NCBI RefSeq assembly: GCF_014647975.1
Contig: NZ_BMQF01000006.1
Span: 62,001 to 126,000 of the forward strand
Reading direction: 5' to 3'
DNA from: Streptomyces fumigatiscleroticus
GTDB lineage: Bacteria; Actinomycetota; Actinomycetes; Streptomycetales; Streptomycetaceae
DNA: 64,000 nucleotides
Numbering within the stretch: the first letter of the stretch is position 1; each line of letters starts with the position of its first letter. Under the pieces are notes generated by a model that made no database searches, was not told where the DNA came from, and saw only the letters and a list, made by a program, of their open reading frames with translations. The position numbers and the translations under genes were made by a program. Below are positions 7,704-15,527 of the stretch, in pieces.

Positions 7704-9875
7704 TCACACGTACTCCCGGTGGAGTACGTCCGCCGGGGCCCCGGCCTCCCTGACCCGCAGCCGGCGCAGCGGCCGGGGCGCCCACCAGTTCGCGCGCCCC
7801 GCCAGCCGCATCGTCACCGGCAGCAGCACGACCCGGATGAGGGTGGCGTCGACCAGGATCGTCAGGGCGGTGCCGAGACCCAGCTCCTTGAGGAAGACGA
7901 CGCCTCCGGTGGCGTACGACAGGAAGGACAGCGCCAGGATCCCGGCCGCGGCGGTGATCAGCGGTGCGCTGCGCCGGATGCCCTCCCCCACGGCCCCGAC
8001 GGTGTCGGAGCCGCCGGCACGGTCGTGTTCCTCCCGTATCCGGGCCAGCAGGAAGACCTCGTAGTCCATGGAGAGCCCGTACGCCACGCAGAACATCAGC
8101 ACCGGGATGCTCGGCTCGATCGAGCCGGTGGGCGTGAAGCCGAGCGGCCCGGACAGATGGCCGTCCTGGAAGACCCACACCAGGCACCCGAACATCACGG
8201 ACAGGCTGAGCAGGTTCAGCACGGTGGCCTTCGCGGGCAGCAGCACGCTGTTGGTCATCAGGAAGAGGATCACGTACGTCGCCACCAGCACGATCCCGAC
8301 GGCGAGCGGGAGCCGGTCCAGGAGCGTGGCACGGAAGTCGGTGGTCTCGCCCGGATAGCCGCCGACGAGGACCGGGGCGGGGGCGGGCGTGTCCCGGATG
8401 CGCCCGACGAAGGCCGGGACGTCGCCGTACATGGCCCGCTGCGTGGGCACGACGGCCAGGCGCACCCGCCCGTCGGACGCGGTCAGCCGGTCCTGGCCGG
8501 GCGCGCCGGTACGGCGGCCGTCCCGGTAGGCCCCGTCGGGCGCGTCGACCTGGAACACACCCGGCAGGCGGGACAGTTCGGCGGCGTAGGCCCGCGTGCC
8601 CGCCCCCTCCCGCACCGGTTCCTCCGTCACGACCTGAACGGTGTCCGTGGGTTCCGCGGCGAACTCCCGGTGCACGGTCGCGGAGACGGTCCGCGACGAG
8701 GTGCCCTCGGGCAGCGTGCGCTCGTCGGGCAGGCCGAAGCGCAGGCCGAGCAGGGGCGAGGCGGCGACGAGAAGGACGGTGAGGACTCCGGCACCGGCGA
8801 GGAGCGGGCGGCGCATGGCCGCGAGCGCCGTACGGTGCCAGAACCCGGAGTCGGGCGTGCCGGTGCGCTCCACACGGTGACCCCAGCGGGCGAGCCCGGC
8901 CGGCAGCACGAGCACCGCGCCGGCGACCGCGGTGAGCACGACCAGCACCCCGGCGTACGCGAAGGAGCTGAGGAAGAAGAACGGGAACACCAGCAGCGCG
9001 CAGAGCGACACCGCGACGGTGACGCCGCTGAAGAGGACCGTACGTCCGGCCGCGGCCGTCGCCCGCACCACGGCCTGCTGCTGGGCGTGCCCCGCGGCCC
9101 GCTCCTCGCGGTACCGGTTGATCACGAACAGGCTGTAGTCGATGCCCAGGCCGAGCCCGAGGACGAGGGCCAGATTCGCGGCGAACGTCGACACCTCCGT
9201 GAACCGCGCGAGCAGCCGCAGCCCGGCGAGCGTGCCGGCCACGGACAGCAGCCCCACCCCGACGGTCAGCAGGGCGGCCGTGGTGCGCCGGTAGACGAGG
9301 ATCAGCAGGAGCAGTACGACGGGCAGGGCGACGGCCTCCGCGCGCAGGAAGTCGGCGCGCGCCTGCTCGCCGACCTGCCGTGAGATCTCCTCCTGGCCGC
9401 CCACCCGGACGTCCAGTTCGGGCGTGGTGCGGGTCAACTCGGGGGACAGGGTGGCGAGTTCCTCGCGGGTCTCGGTGGCGGTTCCCTCGAGCCGGGCGAG
9501 GATCAGGGCGCGGCGGCCGTCCTTCCCGCGCAGGGCGGGGCTGCCGGCCTCCCAGTAGGAGGTGACGTCCGTGACGAGGGGCAGGCCGGCCACCTCGGCG
9601 GCCAGTTCGCGGGCCGCCCGTTCGGTGCGCGGGCTGTCCACGTCGCCGTCGCGCGCCGTGACGAGCAGGGCGAGATTGGGATTGCCGGTGCCGAAGTCGT
9701 CGCGCAGCCGGTCGGCGGCGCGCACCGACTCGGTGCCGGGTGAGTCCCAGCGCGAGAGGTCGAGATCCTCCTGGGCGCCCGCGCCGTACGCGGTGAGACC
9801 GAGGAGGAGGAGCAGCGCGCCGACCAGCACGGCACGGCAGTACCGCACGGCCAGGCGGCCGAGCCGGGTGAGCAT
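7704..9875 (-). CDS. MMPL/RND family exporter
   Basis: A 723-residue inner membrane transporter with two similar halves. Each half has one membrane helix, a large extracellular domain, and a five-helix bundle. The family motifs appear twice: GLGLGIDYSLFVINRYREER in the first half and YGLSMDYEVFLLARIREEH in the second, each carrying the buried aspartate and tyrosine that conduct protons. In actinobacteria such proteins export lipids, lipopeptides or drugs. It heads the operon with the kinase and regulator, so it is probably the system's own target. The divergent SARP gene and the CTGGAA repeats between them suggest additional control. The cargo cannot be told. Confidence 0.92.
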   Translation of the reverse strand: MLTRLGRLAVRYCRAVLVGALLLLLGLTAYGAGAQEDLDLSRWDSPGTESVRAADRLRDDFGTGNPNLALLVTARDGDVDSPRTERAARELAAEVAGLPLVTDVTSYWEAGSPALRGKDGRRALILARLEGTATETREELATLSPELTRTTPELDVRVGGQEEISRQVGEQARADFLRAEAVALPVVLLLLILVYRRTTAALLTVGVGLLSVAGTLAGLRLLARFTEVSTFAANLALVLGLGLGIDYSLFVINRYREERAAGHAQQQAVVRATAAAGRTVLFSGVTVAVSLCALLVFPFFFLSSFAYAGVLVVLTAVAGAVLVLPAGLARWGHRVERTGTPDSGFWHRTALAAMRRPLLAGAGVLTVLLVAASPLLGLRFGLPDERTLPEGTSSRTVSATVHREFAAEPTDTVQVVTEEPVREGAGTRAYAAELSRLPGVFQVDAPDGAYRDGRRTGAPGQDRLTASDGRVRLAVVPTQRAMYGDVPAFVGRIRDTPAPAPVLVGGYPGETTDFRATLLDRLPLAVGIVLVATYVILFLMTNSVLLPAKATVLNLLSLSVMFGCLVWVFQDGHLSGPLGFTPTGSIEPSIPVLMFCVAYGLSMDYEVFLLARIREEHDRAGGSDTVGAVGEGIRRSAPLITAAAGILALSFLSYATGGVVFLKELGLGTALTILVDATLIRVVLLPVTMRLAGRANWWAPRPLRRLRVREAGAPADVLHREYV

Positions 9876-9922
9876 GAGACGGCCTTTCTTCGGTGTCCGG
9901 GATGAGGTGATGCCCGAACACC

Positions 9923-9977
9923 CTGGATCCGGTCGCTGGAACGCCCGCTGGAAGGCCCACTGGAAGATCCACTGGAA
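9923..9977. promoter_or_regulatory. Ladder of CTGGAA direct repeats, candidate SARP-binding site
   Basis: CTGGAA occurs at 9936, 9948, 9960 and 9972, exactly 12 bp apart, with a fifth copy CTGGAT at 9923. The last copy ends 14 bp before the -10 box of the SARP gene and all lie between the divergent MMPL and SARP starts. SARP proteins are known to bind short direct repeats spaced about one helical turn apart, so this is a candidate operator for the SARP itself; the 12-bp spacing is slightly longer than the usual 11. Confidence 0.55.
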
Positions 9978-9991
9978 GTCGGGCGCCGGGA

Positions 9992-10004
9992 TACCCTCGG
10001 CACA
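9992..10004 (+). promoter_or_regulatory. Leaderless promoter -10 box of the SARP gene
   Basis: TACCCT (9992-9997) is followed after six nucleotides by the ATG at 10004. There is no Shine-Dalgarno sequence. This supports a leaderless start and means that the Thr-rich N-terminus is translated. Confidence 0.5.
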
Positions 10005-11026
10005 TGGGCGAGGGGACAGGCGAGGGGACAGGCGCGGGAATGACCGGACCGACGACCGGACCGACGACCGGACCGGCGAGGACGACCGGGACGACCGTTT
10101 CGACGGCCCGGACGACCGAGGCGGCCGGGACGACGACCGAGGCGACGGCCGGAACGACCGACGCGACCGGAACGACGACCGAGGCGACGGCCGGAACGAC
10201 CGACGCGACCGGAACGGCTGAGGCGGCCGACACGACCGAGGCGGCCGGAACCTCGCACGGCCTGCGCTGCGAACTGCTCGGCCCGCTGCGCGTCCTGCGC
10301 GACGGCTGCGCCGAGATCCCGCTCGGCCCGCCCAAACAGCGAGCGGTGCTCGCCGTCCTGCTGTTGCAGGAGGGACGTCCGCTGTCCTACGACGGTCTGG
10401 TGGAGGCCGTGTGGGGCGGCGCGCCTCCGGTGCATGTGCGCAACCTGGTGCAGAAGTACGTCTCGGGGCTGCGCCGGGCGCTCGGGAACGGGCCGGAGCT
10501 GTCGTGGACCGGCGCGGGGTACCGGCTGACCGGGGTCGTCGCCGACGATCTGGCGGAGCGGCGGCGGCTGGTGGACGAGGCGGTCGCGGCCCGGGACGCC
10601 GGCGAGGTGCGGCGGGCGGTCGAACTGGCGCGGCGCGCGGAGGAGTTGTGGCGCGGCGAGTTCGCCGAGGGGTTGCAGACCCCGTATCTGGCGGCCGAGC
10701 GGCTGCGCTGGAGCGAGAAACGGCTCACCGTGCTCGAGGCCCGGATGGCCGGTGAGATCGAACTCGGCCGCTCCTTCGAGAACGTCCACGAACTCATGCG
10801 GCTCGTCGCGTCGCACCCGCTGCGGGAACGTCTGGTGGAGCTGCTGATGCTGGCCCTGTGCCGGACCGGCCGCCCGACGGACGCGCTCACCGCGTACGAG
10901 GGGGCACGGCGGCGGCTCGCCGAGGCGATGGGCGCGGACCCGGGACCGGCGCTGCGGTCCCTGCACACACGCATTCTGCGCCAGGACCCGGCGCTCCTGC
11001 CCTCGCCGCCGGTCCCGGCGGCCTGA
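10004..11026 (+). CDS. Small SARP family regulator with Thr-rich N-terminal repeat tail
   Basis: A 340-residue Streptomyces antibiotic regulatory protein without the ATPase part of AfsR. Residues 1-83 are a low-complexity Thr/Ala/Gly tail; GTTTEATAGTTDAT occurs twice in tandem (42-55 and 56-69), encoded by a 42-bp DNA repeat. From about residue 86 comes the OmpR-like winged helix (LRCELLGPLRVLRDG, then GAPPVHVRNLVQKYVSGLRR). The bacterial transcriptional activation domain fills the rest (EELWRGEFAEGL, RLVASHPLRERLVELLMLAL). It is divergent from the MMPL operon and the CTGGAA ladder lies in its promoter. It probably activates a nearby or distant secondary metabolism or export gene; the target is inferred only. 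Confidence 0.88.
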   Translation: MGEGTGEGTGAGMTGPTTGPTTGPARTTGTTVSTARTTEAAGTTTEATAGTTDATGTTTEATAGTTDATGTAEAADTTEAAGTSHGLRCELLGPLRVLRDGCAEIPLGPPKQRAVLAVLLLQEGRPLSYDGLVEAVWGGAPPVHVRNLVQKYVSGLRRALGNGPELSWTGAGYRLTGVVADDLAERRRLVDEAVAARDAGEVRRAVELARRAEELWRGEFAEGLQTPYLAAERLRWSEKRLTVLEARMAGEIELGRSFENVHELMRLVASHPLRERLVELLMLALCRTGRPTDALTAYEGARRRLAEAMGADPGPALRSLHTRILRQDPALLPSPPVPAA

Positions 11027-11080
11027 GGGAGCCGGAACGCCGGGTCGCCGGGGTCCTGGACGGGAGCCCTGGGCCGCCGG

Positions 11081-11180
11081 GTCGCCGGGTCGCCGGGTCG
11101 CCCGTGGACGGCGGCCCCGCCCTCCCGCAGGTCGTCGCGCCCTCCCGCAGGTCGTCGCGCCCTCCCGCAGGTTGTTCGCG
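11081..11180. repeat. Short tandem repeats after the SARP gene
   Basis: GTCGCCGGG is repeated about three times at 11081-11101. A 20-bp unit, CCTCCCGCAGGTCGTCGCGC, then stands at 11121 and 11141 with a diverged third copy at 11161. No gene is visible between 11027 and 11377; the stretch holds this array, a G-rich run and an inverted repeat. Confidence 0.85.
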
Positions 11181-11204
11181 CTCCACCGGCCGGCAGCGGG
11201 TCTC

Positions 11205-11244
11205 GGGGGTGGGGCGTGGGGTTGGGGGTGGGGGTGGGGTGGGG
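11205..11244 (+). other. G-quadruplex-forming run
   Basis: Seven runs of four or five guanines are separated by one to three bases between 11205 and 11244. The pattern meets the usual definition of a stable intramolecular quadruplex on the plus strand, and would also be present in RNA reading out of the SARP gene. Confidence 0.75.
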
Positions 11245-11276
11245 CGTGCGGCCGCGGGCCGGCCGCGGGTGTCAGC

Positions 11277-11324
11277 GAGCACTGCTCCCCTGCACACCGT
11301 CACCACCGATCGAGAGCAGTGCTC
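11277..11324. other. Inverted repeat GAGCACTGCTC / GAGCAGTGCTC
   Basis: Two perfectly complementary 11-bp arms (11277-11287 and 11314-11324) are separated by 26 bp, in the gap between the converging SARP and flavoprotein genes. It could be a terminator with a long loop or a protein-binding site. Confidence 0.4.
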
Positions 11325-11377
11325 ACAGAGAAGAGCAGCGCTCTCCGAACCTGGGGGTCCTCATGTCCACATCACCG

Positions 11378-12787
11378 TCAGGAGCTGACCTTCCCGCCCG
11401 CGGCCCCGGCATCGCCGTCCGGGTGACCGGTTCCCCCGCCGTCCGCGGAACCGGAGCCACCGCCCACGGCCCCGGCCTTGCCGTCCTCGGACGCGGAACC
11501 GCCCGCACCGTTCCCGCGCGCCGCCTCACCGCTCCCCGGAGCCGCCTCACCGTCCCCCGGCGCCGCCTCGCCGTTCACCGCGCGGCGGTCCATCACGGTC
11601 AGGGCGCGCTGCGCCAACGGATGGCTGCGGACCAGCTCGCCCAGCGTCGTCTTGCCCTGGGTGATGTCCCGGAACGCCCGCCAGGCGGGCCGGAAGCCCG
11701 TGAGGGCGGCGTGGAACAGGCCGGGGCGGCGTTCGAAGACGGCCAGCATCCGCTTGCCGACGGCCATCTCGACGCCGAGGCCCGCTTTGATGGCGAAGGC
11801 GTAGTTGAGGGCCTGGCGCCGGGTGTCCACGGCGTCGTGCGCCTCCGCGATCCGTACCGCCCACTCGCCCGCGAGCCGCCCCGACCGCAGCGCGAACGAG
11901 ATGCCCTCGCGGGTCCACGGTTCGAGCAGCCCGGCCGCGTCGCCGCAGACCAGCACCCGCCCGCGGGACAGCGGCGAGTCGTCGGCCCGGCACCGGGTCA
12001 GATGCCCGGAGGAGATGCTGGGCTCGAAGCCGGCGAGACCGAGCCGGCCGATGAAGTCCTCCAGGTACCGCTTGGTCGCCGCGCCCTCACCGCGGGCGGA
12101 GATGACGCCGACCGTCAGCGTGTCGCCCTTGGGGAAGACCCAGCCGTAGCTGCCGGGCATCGGCCCCCAGTCGATGAGGATCCGTCCCTTCCAGTCCTCG
12201 GCGACCGGCTCCGGCACCGGGATCTCCGCCTCCAGACCCAGGTCCACCTGGTCGAGCTTGACCCCGACGTGCGCGCCTATGCGGCTGGCGCTGCCGTCCG
12301 CGCCGACCACGGCCCGCGCCAGCACCACCTCGCCGCCCTGGAGTATCACGGCGACCGAACGGCGGTCCGGCACGGCCGTCCCGTGCTGCTCGACCCGCGA
12401 CACGGTCACGCCCGTACGCAGCTCGGCGCCCGCCTTCTGCGCGTGCTCGACCAGCTGCTGGTCGAACTCGGGCCGGTTGATCAGCCCGAACATCATCTGC
12501 TTGGAACGCCGGGTGCGGGTGAAGCGTCCGTTGTTGGAGAACGTCACCGCGTGTACCCGGTCCCTGAACGGCAGCTCGAAGCCGGGAGGCAGCGCGTCGC
12601 GGGAGGGACCGATGATGCCGCCGCCGCATGTCTTGTAGCGGGGCAGCTCCGCCTTCTCCAGCAACAGGACGCGCCGCCCCGCGACCGCCGCCGCGTAGGC
12701 GGCCGAGGCCCCCGCGGGTCCCGCGCCCACCACGACGACGTCCCACACCTGCCGCGCGTCGTCCGCCGAAGAGTTCTCGCCGCTCAC
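11378..12787 (-). CDS. Geranylgeranyl reductase family FAD-dependent oxidoreductase
   Basis: A 469-residue flavoprotein. VVVVGAGPAGASAAYAA (from about 17) is the FAD-binding Rossmann loop, YKTCGGGIIG (51-60) is the substrate-side motif of geranylgeranyl reductases, and VLVCGDAAGLLEPWTREGIS is the second FAD motif. Such enzymes hydrogenate isoprenoid double bonds on lipids, quinones or carotenoids. The last 65 residues (about 405-469) are a Gly/Ala/Ser/Asp-rich low-complexity tail with short repeats (GEAAPGD, GEAAPGS, GEAARGN) that should be disordered and looks like repeat growth. In many Streptomyces this family sits near respiratory or isoprenoid genes; here the neighbour is a divergent dipeptidase. 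Substrate is not determined. Confidence 0.88.
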   Translation of the reverse strand: MSGENSSADDARQVWDVVVVGAGPAGASAAYAAAVAGRRVLLLEKAELPRYKTCGGGIIGPSRDALPPGFELPFRDRVHAVTFSNNGRFTRTRRSKQMMFGLINRPEFDQQLVEHAQKAGAELRTGVTVSRVEQHGTAVPDRRSVAVILQGGEVVLARAVVGADGSASRIGAHVGVKLDQVDLGLEAEIPVPEPVAEDWKGRILIDWGPMPGSYGWVFPKGDTLTVGVISARGEGAATKRYLEDFIGRLGLAGFEPSISSGHLTRCRADDSPLSRGRVLVCGDAAGLLEPWTREGISFALRSGRLAGEWAVRIAEAHDAVDTRRQALNYAFAIKAGLGVEMAVGKRMLAVFERRPGLFHAALTGFRPAWRAFRDITQGKTTLGELVRSHPLAQRALTVMDRRAVNGEAAPGDGEAAPGSGEAARGNGAGGSASEDGKAGAVGGGSGSADGGGTGHPDGDAGAAGGKVSS

Positions 12788-12989
12788 GATGGTCTACTGC
12801 TCCGATCAAGCCGCCTGCCGCACCTGTCCCGAGCATCCTACGGCGGTCGTCGCCGCAGGCTGGTGTGGGAGGATCGGCAGGACGGATGCCCTGTACACAC
12901 GGGACGCGTCCGCTCCATGGAAACACCCACGGGAACAGTCACACACCAGTACCCATCGGTACAACGTCGCACCTATGAGGAGCGTGCCC

Positions 12990-14345
12990 ATGTCGTCGAA
13001 TCCGGTCGCCGAGACCGTCGCCTCGCTGATGCCCAGGGCGAAGGCGGAGCTCACCGAGCTGGTGGCCTTCAAGTCGGTGGCGGACTTCGACCAGTTCCCC
13101 AAGAGCGAGAGCGAGGGCGCCGCGCGGTGGGTCGCGGACGCGCTCGCCGCCGAGGGCTTCCAGGACGTGGCCCTGCTCGACACCCCGGACGGCACCCAGT
13201 CGGTGTACGGCTACCTGCCCGGCCCCCAGGGCGCCAGGACGGTGCTGCTGTACGCCCACTACGACGTGCAGCCGCCGCTGGACGAGGCCGGCTGGGACAC
13301 CCCGCCCTTCGAGCTGACCGAGCGTGACGGCCGCTGGTACGGGCGCGGTGCCGCCGACTGCAAGGGCGGCGTGATCATGCACCTGCTGGCGCTGCGCGCG
13401 CTGAAGGCCAACGGCGGCGTCCCCGTGCACGTCAAGGTGATCGCCGAGGGTTCCGAGGAGCAGGGCACCGGCGGTCTGGAGCGGTACGCCGAGGAGCACC
13501 CCGAACTCCTGGCGGCCGACACCATCGTGATCGGCGACGCGGGCAACTTCCGCGTCGGCCTGCCGACGGCGACCTCCACCCTGCGCGGCATGACCATGCT
13601 CCGGGTGCGGATCGACACCCTGGAGGGCAATCTGCACTCGGGCCAGTTCGGCGGTGCGGCCCCCGACGCGCTGGCCGCGCTGATCCGCGTACTGGACTCG
13701 CTGCGCGCGGAGGACGGTTCGACGACCGTCGACGGGCTGGCCGCCGGCGACCGGTGGGAGGGGCTCCAGTACGACGAGGAGCAGTTCCGCGAGGACGCCA
13801 AGGTCCTCGACGGCGTACGGCTGATCGGCTCCGGCACGGTCGCCGACCGCATATGGGCCCGCCCGGCCGTCACCGTCCTCGGCATCGACTGCCCGCCGGT
13901 CGTCGGCGCCACGCCGTCCGTGCAGGCGAGCGCCCGCGCGCTGGTGAGCCTCAGGGTGCCGCCGGGCGTGGACGCGGCCGAGGCGACCAAGCTGCTCCAG
14001 GCCCACCTGGAGTCGCACACCCCGTGGGGCGCGCGGGTGGACGTCGAGCAGATCGGCCAGGGCCAGGCGTTCCGCGCCGACACGACCAGCCCGGCGTACC
14101 AGGCCATGGCGGACGCGATGGCGGTGGCGTACCCGGGCCAGGAGATGCAGTTCGCCGGCCAGGGCGGCTCCATCCCGCTGTGCAACACCCTCGCCGCCCT
14201 CTACCCGCGGGCGGAGATCCTGCTCATCGGTCTGAGCGAGCCGGAGGCGCAGATCCACGCGGTGAACGAGAGCGTGTCGCCGCAGGAGCTGGAGCGGCTG
14301 TCGGTGGCGGAGGCGCTGTTCCTGCGCAACTACGCGGCGAGCTGA
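12990..14345 (+). CDS. M20 family dipeptidase / metallohydrolase
   Basis: A 451-residue cytosolic metallopeptidase. Zinc ligands are visible as H90 and D92 in LLYAHYDVQPP, D123 in GRGAADCKGG, and the E156-E157 pair in VIAEGSEEQGTGG with E156 as general base. A final histidine is in AQIHAVNES near the end. The dimerisation domain contains GNLHSGQFGG. The family hydrolyses dipeptides or related amides. The ATG at 12990 is preceded by GAGGAGCG and fits the family length; an open frame further upstream is spurious. It is divergent from the flavoprotein gene and is followed by a strong hairpin. Confidence 0.93.
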   Translation: MSSNPVAETVASLMPRAKAELTELVAFKSVADFDQFPKSESEGAARWVADALAAEGFQDVALLDTPDGTQSVYGYLPGPQGARTVLLYAHYDVQPPLDEAGWDTPPFELTERDGRWYGRGAADCKGGVIMHLLALRALKANGGVPVHVKVIAEGSEEQGTGGLERYAEEHPELLAADTIVIGDAGNFRVGLPTATSTLRGMTMLRVRIDTLEGNLHSGQFGGAAPDALAALIRVLDSLRAEDGSTTVDGLAAGDRWEGLQYDEEQFREDAKVLDGVRLIGSGTVADRIWARPAVTVLGIDCPPVVGATPSVQASARALVSLRVPPGVDAAEATKLLQAHLESHTPWGARVDVEQIGQGQAFRADTTSPAYQAMADAMAVAYPGQEMQFAGQGGSIPLCNTLAALYPRAEILLIGLSEPEAQIHAVNESVSPQELERLSVAEALFLRNYAAS

Positions 14346-14375
14346 GTCAGCGCCACCCTTTCTGCCGACGGCCGA

Positions 14376-14401
14376 GGGCCCTCGTCACCGTACGAGGGCC
14401 C
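14376..14401 (+). terminator. Hairpin terminator after the dipeptidase gene
   Basis: GGGCCCTCGT and ACGAGGGCCC form a perfect 10-bp stem around a 6-nt loop, 31 bp after the stop. It ends only a few bases before the -10 box of the next gene. Confidence 0.7.
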
Positions 14402-14405
14402 CGCC

Positions 14406-14418
14406 TACGGTCGTCCCA
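14406..14418 (+). promoter_or_regulatory. Leaderless promoter -10 box of the MBL gene
   Basis: TACGGT (14406-14411) is followed after six nucleotides by the ATG at 14418, with no ribosome-binding site. This supports the upstream of the two close ATGs (14418 rather than 14427). Confidence 0.5.
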
Positions 14419-15137
14419 TGGACGTCATGCCCCTCCTCCCCCGCCTCCACCTGCTGCGCTTCCCGGTCGGTCAGGCCTATCTCTGGCGCGACGGGGACGA
14501 ACTCACGCTGATCGACGCGGGACCGGCGGGTTCGGGTGCCGCGATCGCCGGGGCCGTCGCCGCGCTGGGCCGGGCCGCCGGTGCCGTACGGCGTGTCGTG
14601 CTCACCCACTTCCACGAGGACCACGCGGGCGGAGCGGGTGAACTTGCGGAGCTGACCGGGGCCGAGGTCATGGCCCACCGGCTGGAGGCACCGGTCGTCC
14701 GCGGCGAGGTTCCCGGTCCGCCGCCGGTCTTCGAGGACTGGGAGCGCCCCCTGCACGAGCAGGCGGCACGTCTGCTGCCGAAGGGTGACTTCACCCGCCC
14801 GGCCCGCGTCACGGAGCTGTCCGACGGCGACGTCCTCGGCTTCGGCGGCGGCGCGACGGTCCTCCACGTCCCCGGCCACACGGACGGCAGTGTCGCGCTC
14901 CATCTGCCCTGCCACGGTGTGCTGTTCACGGGCGACACCGTGGCCGCGTCACCCTTGGACGGCCGTGTCATGCCGGGCGTGTTCAACCTCGACCGCGACC
15001 GCACCGTCGCCGCCTTCCGCCGCCTGGCGGACCTGGACACGGAGGTGGCCTGCTTCGGCCACGGCGACCCGGTGACCGGCCGGGCGGCCGAGGTGCTGCG
15101 CCGAGCGGCACGGGCACACGACACACCGCCCGACTGA
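14418..15137 (+). CDS. MBL fold metallo-hydrolase
   Basis: A 239-residue metallo-beta-lactamase-fold hydrolase. The zinc motif THFHEDHAG gives H64, H66, D68 and H69. Further ligands follow in HVPGHTDGS, in LFTGDTVAA and in CFGHGDPV. The layout is that of the glyoxalase II-like branch, which cleaves thioesters, lactones or other esters. There is no signal peptide. It is leaderless and transcribed separately from the dipeptidase gene. The 3' end leads into a tandem-repeat region shared with the converging AAA-NUDIX gene. Confidence 0.88.
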   Translation: MDVMPLLPRLHLLRFPVGQAYLWRDGDELTLIDAGPAGSGAAIAGAVAALGRAAGAVRRVVLTHFHEDHAGGAGELAELTGAEVMAHRLEAPVVRGEVPGPPPVFEDWERPLHEQAARLLPKGDFTRPARVTELSDGDVLGFGGGATVLHVPGHTDGSVALHLPCHGVLFTGDTVAASPLDGRVMPGVFNLDRDRTVAAFRRLADLDTEVACFGHGDPVTGRAAEVLRRAARAHDTPPD

Positions 15138-15204
15138 CCTCGCCCCAGCGTCCCGGCACCCCGGCGATCCACCCACGCCACCCGGCCGGACCGGCCCCGC
15201 GGCC

Positions 15205-15527
15205 CAGCCGGTCGACTGCCTCGACTCAGCCGAATCCGTGCCGCAGCCCAGCCGGTCTCCTAATCTCAACCCGGCCGGTCGACTGCCTCACCCAGCCGGA
15301 CCGGCCCCGCAGCCCAGCCGGTCGACTGCCTCGACCCAGCCGGACCCGCCCCGCAGCCCAGCCGGTCGACTGCCTCGACTCAGCCGAATCCGTGCCGCAG
15401 CCCAGCCGGTCTCCTGTCTCAACCCGGCCGGTCGACTGCCTCACCCAGCCGGACCCGCCCCGCAGCCCAGCCGGTCAACTGCCTCGACCCAGCCGGACCC
15501 GCCCCGCAGCCCAGCCGGTCGACTGCC
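15205..15527. repeat. Tandem duplication with 154-bp period built of about 44-bp units
   Basis: The stretch is built from CAGCCGGTCGACTGCCTC and CAGCCGGACCCGCCCCGCAG blocks of about 40-44 bp. They are organised into two near-identical long copies, 15221-15374 and 15375-15527, that differ by one base deletion (CTCCTAATCTC against CTCCTGTCTC) and a few substitutions. A partial third start lies to the left. The array fills the space between converging genes and its right edge meets the stop codon of the AAA-NUDIX gene. Confidence 0.92.

Noticed and set aside
9380..9565. Small Arg-rich frames within the MMPL gene
   Set aside because: They are shadows in the opposite strand without start signals or recognisable domains.
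11216..13327. A 703-codon plus-strand frame opposite the flavoprotein and into the dipeptidase gene
   Set aside because: It is the antisense shadow of the geranylgeranyl reductase-like gene, whose motifs are on the minus strand.
15205..15527. CRISPR array at the 44/154-bp repeats
   Set aside because: The blocks are contiguous and the between-block sequences are themselves repeated, so there are no unique spacers.
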